A DNA stretch of 64,000 nucleotides, from contig JAECUM010028889.1 of the NCBI GenBank assembly GCA_016617855.1, positions 1 through 64,000 on the forward strand. Reading direction: 5' to 3'. How positions within the stretch are numbered: position 1 is the first letter of the stretch; the number at the start of each line of letters is the position of its first letter. The notes beneath the pieces are model-generated. The model saw only the letters and a list, made by a program, of their open reading frames with translations. It was not told the origin of the DNA and did no database searches. Positions 1 to 11,300 of this stretch are shown here, one piece after another. The translations under genes were made by a program, and so were the position numbers. The stretch comes from Megalonaias nervosa. Its lineage: Eukaryota; Mollusca; Bivalvia; Unionida; Unionidae.

Positions 1-270
1 TTTTAGTAGTCTCATGACTACCCAAATGTCGCAGTCTAAATGTCTATGACATCAGTGGTCCAAAAGTCATGTCATACCAATGAAAAACCCCTTCCAATGT
101 TGCCATGCATACAATTTGAATATATTAAATTAAAATGTAGTAATGTTTTTAAACTGAAAGGACACATAATTCTCAACACATTTATTATGAGAGTAAGGAC
201 TAAAAGTGTCTGTCAAAACTTTGGGAAAGCAGATTCATCAAGCAGAGAGAATATATCATTGTGGTTTATG

Positions 271-386
271 TTGAGCATTCACATTGCTCCTTGTTTCCTC
301 AGTAGCCTTCTTAAAAATCTTGTTATAGTTGAGCATTCACATTGCTCCTTGTTTCCTCAGTAGCCTTCTTAAAAATCTTGTTATAG
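271..386. repeat. 58-bp direct tandem duplication, two copies
   Basis: Two identical 58-bp units lie head to tail (271-328 and 329-386), each beginning ttgagcattcacattgctcc and ending in ttgttatag. The identity suggests a recent duplication. The reading frame at 40-363 runs through it by chance and is not called as a gene. Confidence 0.9.
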
Positions 387-600
387 CTACCCTCCTGAAT
401 ATTAACATAGGTTCTTATGAACATGAGGTTTTCATGATAAAAAAATATTTCGGAGGGGGTCCTGAATGAAAAATAGTATCAATTTGACATCCATTATTGC
501 CGCCACAGTAGCCGTCTTGAAAATCTTGATATTTCTGCTTCTCCTGAAGAGATGGTGATATCAGCATGGAGTTTTCACTTAAAGTCTACTTATAATATAT

Positions 601-687
601 AGTTGGTTCTAAATGAATACAGTGCTAGTCTGACATGATTTTTAGTTGGTTCTACACGAATACAGTACCAGTCTGACATGCAGTATG
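601..687. repeat. 43-bp imperfect direct duplication
   Basis: Two copies of a unit beginning agttggttct and containing gtctgacatg start at 601 and 644, with a few substitutions. The second copy runs into the target site of the SINE at 688. Confidence 0.8.
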
Positions 688-952
688 AGGGGCTAGCGAG
701 TGGCCGAGTGGTCTAAAGTGCTTACCATTACGGATCACTGCCATCTCACCTCTGTCTGCATGGGTTTGAGTCTTGGGCTCGGCCGATGTGGGTATGTGAG
801 AAAGCTTGCCTGTAGCTTCTCGTGGATTGGTGGTTCTTTCCTGGGTTTTCCGGGGTCTTCCTCCACCATTTGTACTGGCCGCCATGTATAGCCTATCTGG
901 TGCTGAAAAATGGCATTAAACTCTATAACAACAACAACAACAACAACAACAA
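688..952 (+). mobile_element. tRNA-derived SINE, family 1, copy 1
   Basis: The 5' head resembles a Ser/Leu-type tRNA: A box tggccgagtgg near 700 and a B-box-like gggtttgagtc near 761. A shared body (cttcctccacca, catgtatagcctatc, gctgaaaaatggc) leads to a (CAA)n tail. An 11-bp flank, catgcagtatg at 677-687, recurs with one mismatch at 953-963 and is the likely target-site duplication. Close relatives lie at 35929 and 42878. The tRNA part cannot be a working tRNA because it continues into the SINE body. Confidence 0.88.
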
Positions 953-963
953 CATGCAATATG

Positions 964-2314
964 GTCACCATAGCAGGCATCTTGAAGATCATGCAGGGTC
1001 CTCCATGGGGTTTTGAAAATTGAAGTTCAGGGCTCCTTCTTTGAAACATGTTGGAGTTCTAGCCACAAAAATAAGAGTTCCAATAAAAATACTCTTTTTC
1101 ATTTCAATAATTTATATCATCATAAATTTATGATTGCCATTGTATATGGAATCTGATTGCTAATGATCATTCATTGTTATGGTTATAAAACGAAAACTTA
1201 GGCATTTGAGAATAGTGATAACTATGGTTGTGGCTTTACGACTGTAAAAATTCTCAATGGCTTTACTTAGCCACACTTTAACAATGTGTGCAGCTAGAAG
1301 GAACTGGGGAAGAGATTAGTTTCTTTTCTGTAATAATTTACATAATTACCTTAATTCGATTTAAAATCAATACATTTGCAAAGAGAATCATTCATTTGGT
1401 CTTGAAGCAACACAGCACAGCATGTTACATTCACTCTTTTTCTCTTTAAACAAACTTGAATATTTATTTCCATCACCCTCATTCATTTCATTACAGTTTG
1501 TTGCTTTGAAAGTTAGTGGCTCTTGGTACGATTATGTGATGAGAAACCATGTTCACATGTCATGCTTGTTTAGGTGAAACAGCAGCACTTCAGCTAAAAC
1601 AGTAAAGTCTGGAGTCAAGTCAGAGTGAATAAAGTTATTAATGTTCCATTGTTTTCAAATTTTATGGCCAATGGAAATATCCTATTCCATAAGTCTCTCA
1701 TTCTCTTATGTTTTTTGTATCAAAACTGTTTGCTACTCATGTGAGAATCAGGCTCATTGGCAGCCTTTCACTTGGCACCCAATAAATTACATTGAGTTAC
1801 CACTGGATGAGTACATATGATGATCACTTGAAAATGAAAGCATATGTGTACATGACACAGAAAAAAACTGATTTTACGACAGTTATCATGAAAGTTTGTA
1901 TTTTTCCAACATACAACATCAATCCCAAAGCCTTGGCATAGAAAAGTACCGATGTCACTTTTTGCCGATTTTGCCGATACCGCGTATAGCCGATTATTAA
2001 AATTGCAGATACCAATTATGAGACCGATTATTTCATTTTTATTTGTTTTGTAACAATGACTGGTTCAGAAACATAAACCTATTAGTGTGATGCAAGCAGG
2101 TATTTTGCCATGTAAGTTATAACAAGGTTGTTTATGTGGCAAGTGAATTTGAACTTCTATACAAAAACAAACAGAAATCTAATGGTGTCTTGGTTGTCCT
2201 AAATAATAAATGGTCTCACATCCAGTAAGACCACCACGGCCACAAATTTGAAAATTGTATCACTTAAGAATATCATAGATTGTTTCAGTACTGAGCAGCA
2301 AAATAAGAAATGAT
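964..2314. other. Intergenic sequence, no gene recognised
   Basis: This AT-rich stretch holds only short chance reading frames. At about 1950-2030 the motif gccgat recurs several times (tgccgattttgccgatacc), which resembles subterminal repeats of some DNA transposons, but I could not define ends. Confidence 0.5.
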
Positions 2315-2565
2315 CGTAAGCCTTAATCTAATTAGCTTTGAAATATCACTTGACAGTAAAAGTAATTAGATATTCCACAATGGACTGGAACTGATACACA
2401 CCAACAGCTGGTTTATATTAAGTGTTCACTATGATTTAAGTTCCATGCGAAAAAATACTTTCAGGGCAGTCTTTACTCCCCTTCCTAGCTGTACTGATGT
2501 CTTGTATTTAATAAATAGTATAGAATGCCTTCTGCAGTTATTCTTCAGTAACAAATAACATTACA
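2315..2565 (+). repeat. 5' LTR of the Gypsy-type element
   Basis: The sequence from cgtaagccttaatctaatt to ataacattaca matches 6578-6827. The 3' copy begins with the canonical TG, while this one has CG. An AATAAA (within ttaataaatag, near 2510) is a plausible retroviral-type polyadenylation signal. Near-identical LTRs would indicate a young element; this pair is about 5-6% diverged. Confidence 0.93.
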
Positions 2566-2583
2566 TGGTGGCAGCAGTAAAAA
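2566..2583 (+). promoter_or_regulatory. Primer-binding site candidate
   Basis: Immediately after the 5' LTR is tggtggcagcagtaaaaa. Its position and TGG start fit a tRNA 3'-end primer-binding site for minus-strand synthesis. The specific tRNA was not identified. Confidence 0.6.
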
Positions 2584-2590
2584 TACAGGA

Positions 2591-3400
2591 TTGAAATTAT
2601 CAGAGTTGAAAATGGCTTCATTTCAATTTACAAATCCGGACAAATTTGACCTTGCGAGACCTGAAACTTGGGAAAAGTGGTTTCAGCGCTTTGAACACTT
2701 TAGTCAAGCATCTGGACTTAGTGAAAAAGAGGAAGAAATTCAAGTAAATACCTTTGTTTATTCCATGGGAAGTGAGGCTGATGACATTTTGTCTTCGTTC
2801 AACCTGACAGCGGAAGGTCAAAAGATGTGGAAGCCCTTGACAGATAAATTCGTGCGATATTTCATTTCAAAGAGGAACGTAATTTTTTAAAGGGCAAAAT
2901 TTAATCAAAGAAAACAGGAAGAGGGAGAAACTGTGGACGGTTTTGTTACAGCTATCTATGTGTTAGCAGATAATTGTAATTTCGGGCCACTACATGATGA
3001 AATGATCAGAGATCGACTTGTAGTTGGACTGCGAGATTCAAAACTGTCAGAAAAATTGCATTTAGATGCAAATCTAACTCTGGAGTCTGCCATTAATCAA
3101 GCTCGACCAAATGAGGCTGTGAAAAAGCAACACTCAACTATACGTGCAACTGGAGAATGAATGAGTGAAATGGATGCAGTAAAATCATCTTCACTGAAAT
3201 ATGGGAAACAGAAACATAAAATCCCAAAAGTTCAACAGAATAATGTCGGCAGAAAAGGATGCGGAAACAAAGTTAATCATTCTCGGGACCAATGCCCAGC
3301 AAAAGAAGCAGAATGCCACAAGTGTAAGAAAAGGGGACACTATGCAAAATGCTGTCTGTCAAAATCAGCAGTTCGCACAGTAGAATCAAGAGCGGAACCT
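2591..3400 (+). pseudogene. gag: gag of the Gypsy-type element, broken
   Basis: This encodes a capsid/nucleocapsid-like polyprotein. Frame 2591-2890 starts with MKLSELKMASF (the second Met at 2612 is equally likely) and contains the conserved-looking WEKWFQRFEHF. It stops at 2888, continues in 2933-3160, stops again, and resumes at 3161. Two zinc-knuckle-like segments follow near 3270-3350: a degenerate one, then CHKCKKRGHYAKCC, which fits C-x2-C-x4-H-x4-C. The breaks mean no intact Gag can be made. Confidence 0.88.
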
Positions 3401-3660
3401 GGATTTCTAGGGACTATTAGCACAAAGAAGGGTCAGCCGTGGATAACGCGTGTGAGATTGAACAACGCTTCACTTTTATTCAAGACTGATACTGGAGCTG
3501 ATGTGACTGTAATTCCTGAGAAGGATTTACGAAAAATCAAAGACCAAAAATTATCCAAGTCTGATTGAAAACAGTATGGACCTGGAAACTTTGAACTGAA
3601 AGTACTGGGAAAATTTACATGTGGACTGGGATCAAACAATGCGTTCAGTGTACAAGATAC
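3401..3660 (+). pseudogene. pro: Aspartic protease domain of the Gypsy-type element
   Basis: After the zinc knuckle the frame reads FKTDTGADVTVIPE. The DTGA active-site motif is at about 3488-3499. This retropepsin would process Gag-Pol. A stop near 3566 cuts the domain just after the active site, and protease-like sequence continues beyond it in the same direction. Confidence 0.85.
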
Positions 3661-3691
3661 ATTTGTTGTAAAGGGACTGAATTGGGCACTC

Positions 3692-5160
3692 TTGGGCAGG
3701 CCTGTGATTCAGGCTCTCAAGATTATTGAACGGGTAAATATATCCTCAGTAAATGCCTCAGATCAAAACTCACAAAATGCAAGCAAAATTCACGATAAAT
3801 CCATAAATTTAGATAGGGATTATCGCGAGAAATTCCCAAATTTGTTTAAAGGCCTAGGGAAAACAAAATGGTTCTATAAGATAACTCTGGACAAAAATGC
3901 CAAACCTTATGCCTTGACTACCCCAAGAAAGGTTCCTATCTCTTTATTGAATAAAGTTCAAGAGGTGTTGGATAGAATGGAAAAAATGGGTGTTATTTCA
4001 AAAGTAGATGAGCCCACTGATTGGTGCACGGCAATGGTTGTTGTGCCAAAACCAAATGGTACAGTAAGAATTTGCATGGATCTAACTAAACTGAATGAAT
4101 CAGTTAAAAGAGAATCACCCGCTTGAAGAATCCCTTGCAAAACTAGCAGGTGCAAAGTTTTTCACTAAACTTCATGCAAACTCATGCTTTTGGCAGATAA
4201 ACCTGTCAGAAGAGTCATGCTGCCTTACAACTTTCATTACACCTTTTGGTAGGTTTTATTTTAATCGCCTTCCATTCGGAATCAGTTCTGCGCCTGAATT
4301 TTTTCAGAAAAGGATGTCAGAAACTCTGGAGTGGCATGGCGGAACACTCTGTCACATGGATGATGTTCTTGTTTTTGGGGAAACGCAGAAACAGCATGAC
4401 AAAAGACTAGAAGTGGTCATGAAATCAATTCAAAAGGCCGGCATCACTTTGAACCCTGAAAAGTGTGAATTTTCAAGACTATCCATTAGATTTCTTGGGC
4501 ATGTTGTTGACAAAAATGGTTGCCAACCTGATCTGGAAAAAGTCCAAGCTATAACTGAAATGGAAACACCGAAATGCGTAACAGACATACGACAATTTCT
4601 TGGTATGGCAAATCAGCTTCTCAGATTTAGTCCAAATTTGGCTGAAAAATCAAAACCATTATGTGAGCTTTTGAAAGGTAAAAACTCGTGGACTTGGGGT
4701 CCAGATCAAGAACAAGCCTTTAGAGAAATCAAGCAAGAACTGATATCTTCACCAACTTTAGCACATTATGATGCAGATAGAGAAATAGTTGTATCTGCAG
4801 ATGCATCTTCATTTGGACTAGGTGCTTTGCTATGGCAGAAGCGTGGTAGCACTCTGAGACCGGTGGCGTTTGCATCGCGAGGTATGTCAGAAACTAAGCA
4901 ACGCTATGCTCAAACAGAAAAAGAGGCCCTTGCAATCACTTGGGCATGTGAACGCTTCAGTAGCTATTTAATTGGGTCACAATTCAAACTTGAAACTGAC
5001 CATAAGCCATTAGTACCACTAATGAGCACAAAAATCTTGGGAGATTTACCCCCTAGAATTAAACGCTTTAGAATGCGTTTGATGAGATTCAACTTTTGTC
5101 TAGTTCACGTTGCTGGCAAAAATCTATTAACTGCCAATGCTCTATCCAGAGCACCTTTAA
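3692..5160 (+). pseudogene. pol: Reverse transcriptase and RNase H of the Gypsy-type element
   Basis: The RT fingers and palm are recognisable: WCTAMVVVPKPNGTVRICMD, then after a frameshift near 4110 FFTKLHANSCFWQI (motif A), FGRFYFNRLPFGISSAPEFF (motif B) and HMDDVLVFG (motif C, about 4353-4379). Motif A normally carries a catalytic Asp where this copy has His (codon 4173-4175). RNase H follows near 4790-5080 with VVSADASSFGLGALLW and ETDHKPL. The frame from 4095 to 5525 is otherwise open. The frameshift and the lost Asp make the polymerase inactive. Confidence 0.93.
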
Positions 5161-5419
5161 GTTATCACTCTGAGAGTGACAGAGAATTTCAGGCTGAAAC
5201 TAACGCCTATGTTGATTTTGTAGTTAGTAATTTGCCCACAACAAATACTCGGCTTGAACAAATAAAGGCTGAATATCGAAATGATTCGATTTGCAAACAA
5301 CTTGTACAATTCTGTGAAAAGGGGTGGCCAGAGAAATCCGCTATTGACGGAAAACTTCAATCATACCGGACAGATAGAGGTGAATTTACAATTCAAAATG
5401 GTCTTTTAATGAAAGGTAC

Positions 5420-6490
5420 ATGCCTGGTCATACCAGAATCACTTCAGAAAGAAATCCTACAGAGAATTCACGATGGTCACCAAGGCATAGTCAAATGCAG
5501 AGAATGCGCCAAAACGTCAGTTTGATGGAAAGGACTAAGCACTCAGCTAGAACACTTGGTAAAATCTTGCCAAAATTGCATCAAAAACTCAAGAGATGAA
5601 GCTGAACCAATGATACCAAATGAATTCCCAAGTCGACCTTGGCAAAGAGTCGCTTCAGACTTGTTTGAACTGAATGGTCAAACATATCTCTTGGTGATTG
5701 ATTATTTTTCACGATACATCAAAATAGCAAAATTGCAAGGCACAGGTTCAAAAGCAATTGTCAGTCATCTCAAATCAATCTTTGCACGACACGGTATACC
5801 AGAAATATTAGTTTCAGATAATGGTCCACAATACACATCCGCAATACTAAAAGAATTTGCGACAAATTATGGATTCAGGCACATTACAAGTAGTCCAAAA
5901 TATCCACAGAGCAATGGTCTCGTCAAAAGAGTTGTTCAAACAATTAAAAGAATGCTTAAAAAAGCAAATGATCCTTAAATAGCGCTTTTGACATATCGTG
6001 CAACACCATTACTGAATGGATACAACCCTGCTGAATTACTGATGGGAAGAAAATTACAAACTACTTTGCCAATGGCACCGAAAAACTTACAACCAAAATG
6101 GCCAGATTTAATGAAACTGAAGAAATCGGAAAACTATCAAAAGCAAACTCAAAAGAGAAATTATGATCGTTGACATCGCACCCAAAATATGAAAAACTTC
6201 AGGTAGGGAATAAAGTATGGATTAAAGATCATTTTTCTTCAGGCATTGTTAAATCTTAGGCATATACACCTCCTTCATACATGGTAGTAACTGACGAGGG
6301 AGAGATACGGCGTAATAGGAGAAATTTAATTTCCATGCCTACTACATTATCGGAGCCTCTGAGATTGACTGTTTCACACCCTGACACTTTGACTGACTCA
6401 GATGAAAGCAAAGCAGTGCCAACCTGTCAAAACAGATACTTCACACATTCGGGAAGGCTGTCAAAACCACCCGAGAGTCTGAGCTTGTAA
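5420..6490 (+). pseudogene. int: Integrase of the Gypsy-type element, broken
   Basis: An HHCC zinc-binding region (IHDGHQG near 5465 and CQNC near 5566) is split by a stop at about 5523. The catalytic core lies in 5556-5978: SDLFELNGQTY and VSDNGPQYTS supply the two Asp, but in the third motif (SNGLVKRVVQTIK, near 5908) the expected Glu is Lys. A stop near 5976 precedes LTYRATPLLNGYNPAELLMG, and a C-terminal tail runs to 6490. The similarity to K02A2.6-like Gypsy integrases is from memory of the family. Confidence 0.9.
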
Positions 6491-6559
6491 AAATTAAGCT
6501 GATGTAGCTTGTTTAGAAATGCAGTCATCAGATCACGTTTCATTTTAATGTTAACTTTC

Positions 6560-6577
6560 TCAGGAAGGGAGATGTAG
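6560..6577 (+). promoter_or_regulatory. Polypurine tract candidate
   Basis: The sequence caggaagggagatgtag directly precedes the 3' LTR. The purine run aggaaggga fits a plus-strand primer. Confidence 0.65.
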
Positions 6578-6827
6578 TGTAACCCTTAATCTAATTAGCT
6601 TTGAAATATCACTTGACAGTAAAAGTAATTAGATATTCCACACTAGACTGGAACTGATACACACCAACAGCTGGTTTATATTGAATGTTCACTAGGGTTT
6701 AAGTTCCATGGGAAAAATACTTTCAGGGCAGTCTTTGCTCCCCTTCCTACCTGTACTGATGTCTTGTATTTAATAAATAGTATAGAATGCCTTCTGCAGT
6801 TATTCTTCAATAACAGATAACATTACA
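6578..6827 (+). repeat. 3' LTR of the Gypsy-type element
   Basis: It starts TGTAACCCTTAATC and ends ATTACA, so it keeps the TG...CA ends. It matches 2315-2565 with about 14 differences, one of them a 1-bp indel. Confidence 0.94.
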
Positions 6828-7394
6828 CATAGTATTCCTGGAAATTCTTTTTTTAACAGTTGAGCATCAGGTTTTTCAAGAGACTCTTGTTATAGTATGT
6901 GGTAGAGAAGGTAAAGGCAGATTTGTTGTAACTGGAACTTAGGTATACAAGTTAAATTAATTTCACTGGTGAAGTACTATTTGTAATGGAACACAGGGCT
7001 CTAAATTAAATTTTGTTGCAAAATTTATTTTTATGACAACATAAATCCCCAAATACCAGACTGTTATAATAATATTTGTACCATCTGTTCAACATTTTTC
7101 AGTATTTGTTATCAACTATTTCTTTTAATGTATTTTCTGAATGTGATACTGACCTACAAAATGTCATATAAAGGTCATGAAACCATAACCGTGCATATGT
7201 TTCTTTAATTTTACATTTACACAGAAAGTTTTTATCATCTATCAATGATGTTTTACAATATTACAAATAATGAGTACATTATTTTATATTTAAATTTTTA
7301 AAGAATATTCATACTTTTAGTTTTCTCATCTGTTGGGGGTGACCAGAAGTTGTGCTATATGACGTACTTCAGCTAGGCAACATTCTTGTCAAAA
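6828..7394. other. Upstream region of the OTU/Mab-21 gene
   Basis: No reading frame or clear core promoter is visible. A possible splice acceptor, gacgtacttcag, ends near 7371, so the ATG at 7395 may lie in a second exon behind an untranslated first exon. The Gypsy 3' LTR ends at 6827 and could in principle influence transcription, but nothing in the sequence shows this. Confidence 0.4.
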
Positions 7395-8343
7395 ATGTCT
7401 TTGATGGAAATATCCACTGAACCCCATTTCGTGCCCATCACTGAGAAAGATGATGAAGATGATGAAGGAAATGGTCAAATATTCATTAATGATCTCAGTG
7501 AAACAGATGATGAAGATAATGATGGTGATGATAATGGAGATAATAAGGATAAGGATAAGGAAAGTCAAAATATTGTAGCACCATTCCATATCAACACAGA
7601 CATTCATGGTGCAAGAGAGACAGGAGGGGTTAAATTGAAATTGAATTTTAGCAAAGCTGGATCCTCAAAAGAAACTTATGAGCATGGAAGATCATTAGAG
7701 GGAAATGTGAAAGCTCCATCACCTATACATTTCAATGACAAAATGGGAGAGGGGTCAGACAAAGAAAAAGCCACAGAAGTCCGATCTGTCTCCCCACTGC
7801 TTGGTGACAAATGTTCATCTAAAAACAAAAATTCAGAAATGTCAAAAATTCCAGAGACTGTCAAAACAGTCAGTAGGACAGTTGAGAGTTCAAATTTTTC
7901 TAAGGTAGCTGCATCCATTAGTGAGATTCTTAGCACATTGCCAAAATCATTTGATTCAGGAGAAATGAATACTGAATGTGCTTATGGCAAAAGTTCAGGT
8001 AAGATAAGTTGGAAGGGAATAAAGAAAAAGAAACCAAGGAGATCGGCATATAGGCGAATGTTACAGAAAACTTTAAGTGGCATGAAAAAAAGATATGGCA
8101 GCATCAGTGTAGTTCCCAGCCCAATATCAGGTAGTCCTATTGCTTTACTGAAAACATTTGCACAGAAATCTGGAATGGACATGGCAGCTTTAATGGAAAA
8201 TGCTGATGCCATGGGGCTGAATTTGCCATTTCCATGTTCTGAATGTCTCCACAAGTGGACCAAGGATACGTATGGAAAATCTACAGACATGCTAAACAGC
8301 TTTTATGAAAGGCAGGATTTAAGCATGGATAAAAAATGCCCAG
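7395..8343 (+). CDS. Exon 1: acidic N-terminus and first CxxC pair
   Basis: The ATG at 7395 (caaaaatgtc, A at -3) is the first ATG of the open frame; a TTG nine bases earlier is in frame but unlikely to be used. The 316 residues open with [10 protein letters not shown], then an Asp/Glu-rich tract (residues about 18-57, many DDE/DDN runs), a Ser/Lys-rich middle, a basic patch (KKKKPRRS, about 210-217) and CSEC at 281-284. The donor is cccag|gtatgt, leaving one base of codon 317. The acidic tract is likely disordered. No transmembrane segment or signal peptide is evident. Confidence 0.8.
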
Positions 8344-11300
8344 GTATGTTACCATTATCATAATATTTCTTTCTCACTTTTTTGTTCTGCATGTACATTT
8401 AGGTGGCTGTCAAGATTTAGTCTTTGGTTGCACCGTTTCTAAGGGCCATTAATCAGGCCAATTAGGAAATAGGATGTAACTGGTTGATTTCTTCTTAAGT
8501 AAGTAATACAATCCTTTAAAAACCAGTTGAAATTCATTGGGCAAGAAATATCCAACCAAAGCTTATTCACACAAGTTTTATAAACTGCAATAAAACAACT
8601 GTCAGATTTTGTTTATGTTCAGAGCTCTTATTAGGATTTGAAAATGGAAGTACAGAAACACATTTGTAAAGAAACTAAGAGTTCAATATGTAGAAAGCTG
8701 TTTGCCCAGTATTTAAAGACAGTAACAGAAAGGCCTAAAATAAGCTTATTTCCAGTTCTACTACTTTTTGCCTGCCAAGTCTTGAAATTGTTCCAACCAC
8801 CAAAACAATTTAAGGAAACATAAATTCTGGATTTTTGTGACCAGTTTGGATTTCATTTTGATCATAAGTAACAGCATTAGACATTTCAGTTATTTGCCTG
8901 TGTTTACATACTTCCATTTTAAATTCATACTGGACTTAATTCAGTAATTGTTAAATTGCATGCAGCTTGCTAAACATGGTCAGCTTTGTGTTTACAGCAA
9001 GTTACATAAGACAGCTGCAAATTATTTAATTAATTTTGTGCATATCTAACCATCATATAGCATCATGTTGTTAAGCAATGCGGATAAAGTTTTCTTAAAG
9101 GAACAAACTTAAGTAATGCTACATAAATGAAAGGAAAAGTCAGAGTAAATATATCTTTTTCTGACTGACTGACCCAATTCTGTTAGTAGGAAAGCAGAAA
9201 CGTACATAATTAGATTTACGCCAAATTGGAGCTCATGGAAACAGGATGCTTATTAGAGTGCTGTCCCTTTATATTACTCTTCACTAGAGCCATACAAGTG
9301 ATCCACATTATAATAAGGGGGTCTTGTACTGAAGGGTGTTCCAAATTGTTATTATAGAATTAAAAAAATTTTGTATGAAGACACATTTAAATACTGGTCT
9401 TGATAGTTCATGGGCTGTACTGTAGTTAGGAAGAAAGTTATGAAAGTGGTAAAAGAAATTTCAACCATCAGACTGGGACCCATGAACATAGGCAAGATAT
9501 AAGAAGAGCATCAGTTTACTGAGGGACTCAGTAGTACGGGAACTTATTAATAGCATATAAATAGCTTTAATCATAATGGACTTTATAGAGTTGAGATATG
9601 GAAAAACGTGAATGACTCAACTCAGCCTACCAGTTATAGGTCATTGATATAAAAGTTACATGTTGGGCATTTTTTCATGGGAAAGTGAGAGTGTCACTAG
9701 GTCTATTGTTTCTGGTGTGGAATTGGATCCATAGTAAATCGTTAAAATGGTCAATTCTGCTTGAAGTCTTTCTTATTGGGGCAATGGTCTATTTTCAACC
9801 CTTGAGGACCCCTAAATCTATCCTGCATGTATAGTAGCAGCTGAAATCCAGGAATGTTATAATACTAGGTATATTTCATGAAATTACATTCTTTAAAAAA
9901 TGTAAAATTTTAAGCAAGTTGTAAGAAAATAATCACTTAATTACAAAATTTTCCCAGGCTGCAATTGTAATGTTCATTATTATAGAATCTACTTTTACTT
10001 CTTTAGACTGTGGAGCTGAGAGAACAACCTTGGTGAGCTATGGAAAAATGATTCGCAATCTTCAGGGAATGATTGAGTGTCGTAATCTTGTAGTTCATGA
10101 TGTGTATCCAGATGGTAACTGCCTATACACAGCAGTCATTGACCAGCTTAGAACATGTGGAGAGTTTAAATGGACATGTTTCAGTCTCAGAGAGGCTGCT
10201 GTTCAGTACCTGAGGGCTAATCCGCTTGAGGTATTAATTCTTTGAAACTTTCAGTACATAACATTGACCATATACATGTAGTGCTTAGACCAGAAAAAAA
10301 ATGTGTTTCCAGTCATTTGACCATACCTGTTTCTCATTGCAAACCCTAGCACTTTTTCCCCCCATAGTAAAAAGAAAATAAAATGCACTGCTATATATAA
10401 TGTTTAAAAAAAAAAAGAAAACCACCTGCCTAGCCTAATTTTAAAACCAGTGCAATAGGAAATACATATTTTATTTCTTGGCCTTCTGCAGGTGCAAGTG
10501 TCATGTAGTGTAGTGGAGTGGAGTGACAGATAATGGTGTAATTCTAGCACTGGTACTTTACACTTTAATCAAGTATGGGTAAGGCTGTAATGTTTACAGA
10601 TGTAAACGGCTCAGTTTGATTCACTGTCTGTAAATGTTGACAAAATCTGCAACTGTAAACAAGCATACATGTGGTTGTCGATGTTACAGGAACTACCCAT
10701 TCCAATTAAATTATATCTCTCAAAATCTCAGCTAAAGAGGATGGTTTATGAAGATTTAATTCTTTTCTTACAGTGTGTATAATTTTCTCATCGAATGTAG
10801 CATTCAGTGGAAAAAGCAGATGCTGAGATTATAGTGCACATTACGCATCGTTACAGAATTTATTTACTACTTTTGAACAACGTGCATGATAACTCATTAT
10901 GCCACATATATCGTGAGGTAGTACCCTACTTCCAAGCTTTCTAAAGTCAACATCATTTATGATACACCAAAATGTAGGTACTATTGCTGAAAAGGAGAAA
11001 GATATAGTTCTACAATGATACCAAAGAAAACAGCAGAATAAAAAAAGCAATTTTTGATACCTGAATTTTTTTAGACCAAAATTTGCAGGTTTTTGGAACC
11101 AGAGTTTGTGTCCAGATTTTAGACATTTTGACCTTTGATCTAAACTGCACATGGACAGATGAACCCATGCAAACAAGTAATCAGAGTTTGTGATTTGGAG
11201 GGAAAAGGGGACAGGACATGAAAATCTTGGGTCCAATAAGCAAAAAAAAAAGTCCAATTTTCACCGTTCTGCACAAGTGCAGGTAAAATAGCCAATTTAA

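Larger units (their letters stand above)
2315..6827 (+). mobile_element. Ty3/Gypsy-type LTR retrotransposon, complete but inactive
   Basis: Two direct LTRs of about 250 bp (2315-2565, 6578-6827) bracket a primer-binding-like site, gag with zinc knuckles, an aspartic protease, reverse transcriptase, RNase H and integrase, in the usual Gypsy order. By eye the LTRs differ at about 14 positions, so the insertion is old. Coding is broken by in-frame stops near 2888, 3158, 3566, 5523 and 5976 and a frameshift near 4110. No clean target-site duplication is visible (atgat on the left, catag on the right). It lies about 570 bp upstream of the OTU/Mab-21 start codon. Confidence 0.95.

Noticed and set aside
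688..760. tRNA-like sequences at 688, 26965, 33905, 35929 and 42878 as real tRNA genes
   Set aside because: Each continues into a shared SINE body and tail, and the cloverleaf is incomplete.
7386..7394. TTG start at 7386
   Set aside because: ATG at 7395 in the same frame has better context and is the normal eukaryotic start.
10841..11257. 138-residue minus-strand frame
   Set aside because: No motif, low-complexity Phe/Cys-rich composition, and intronic.
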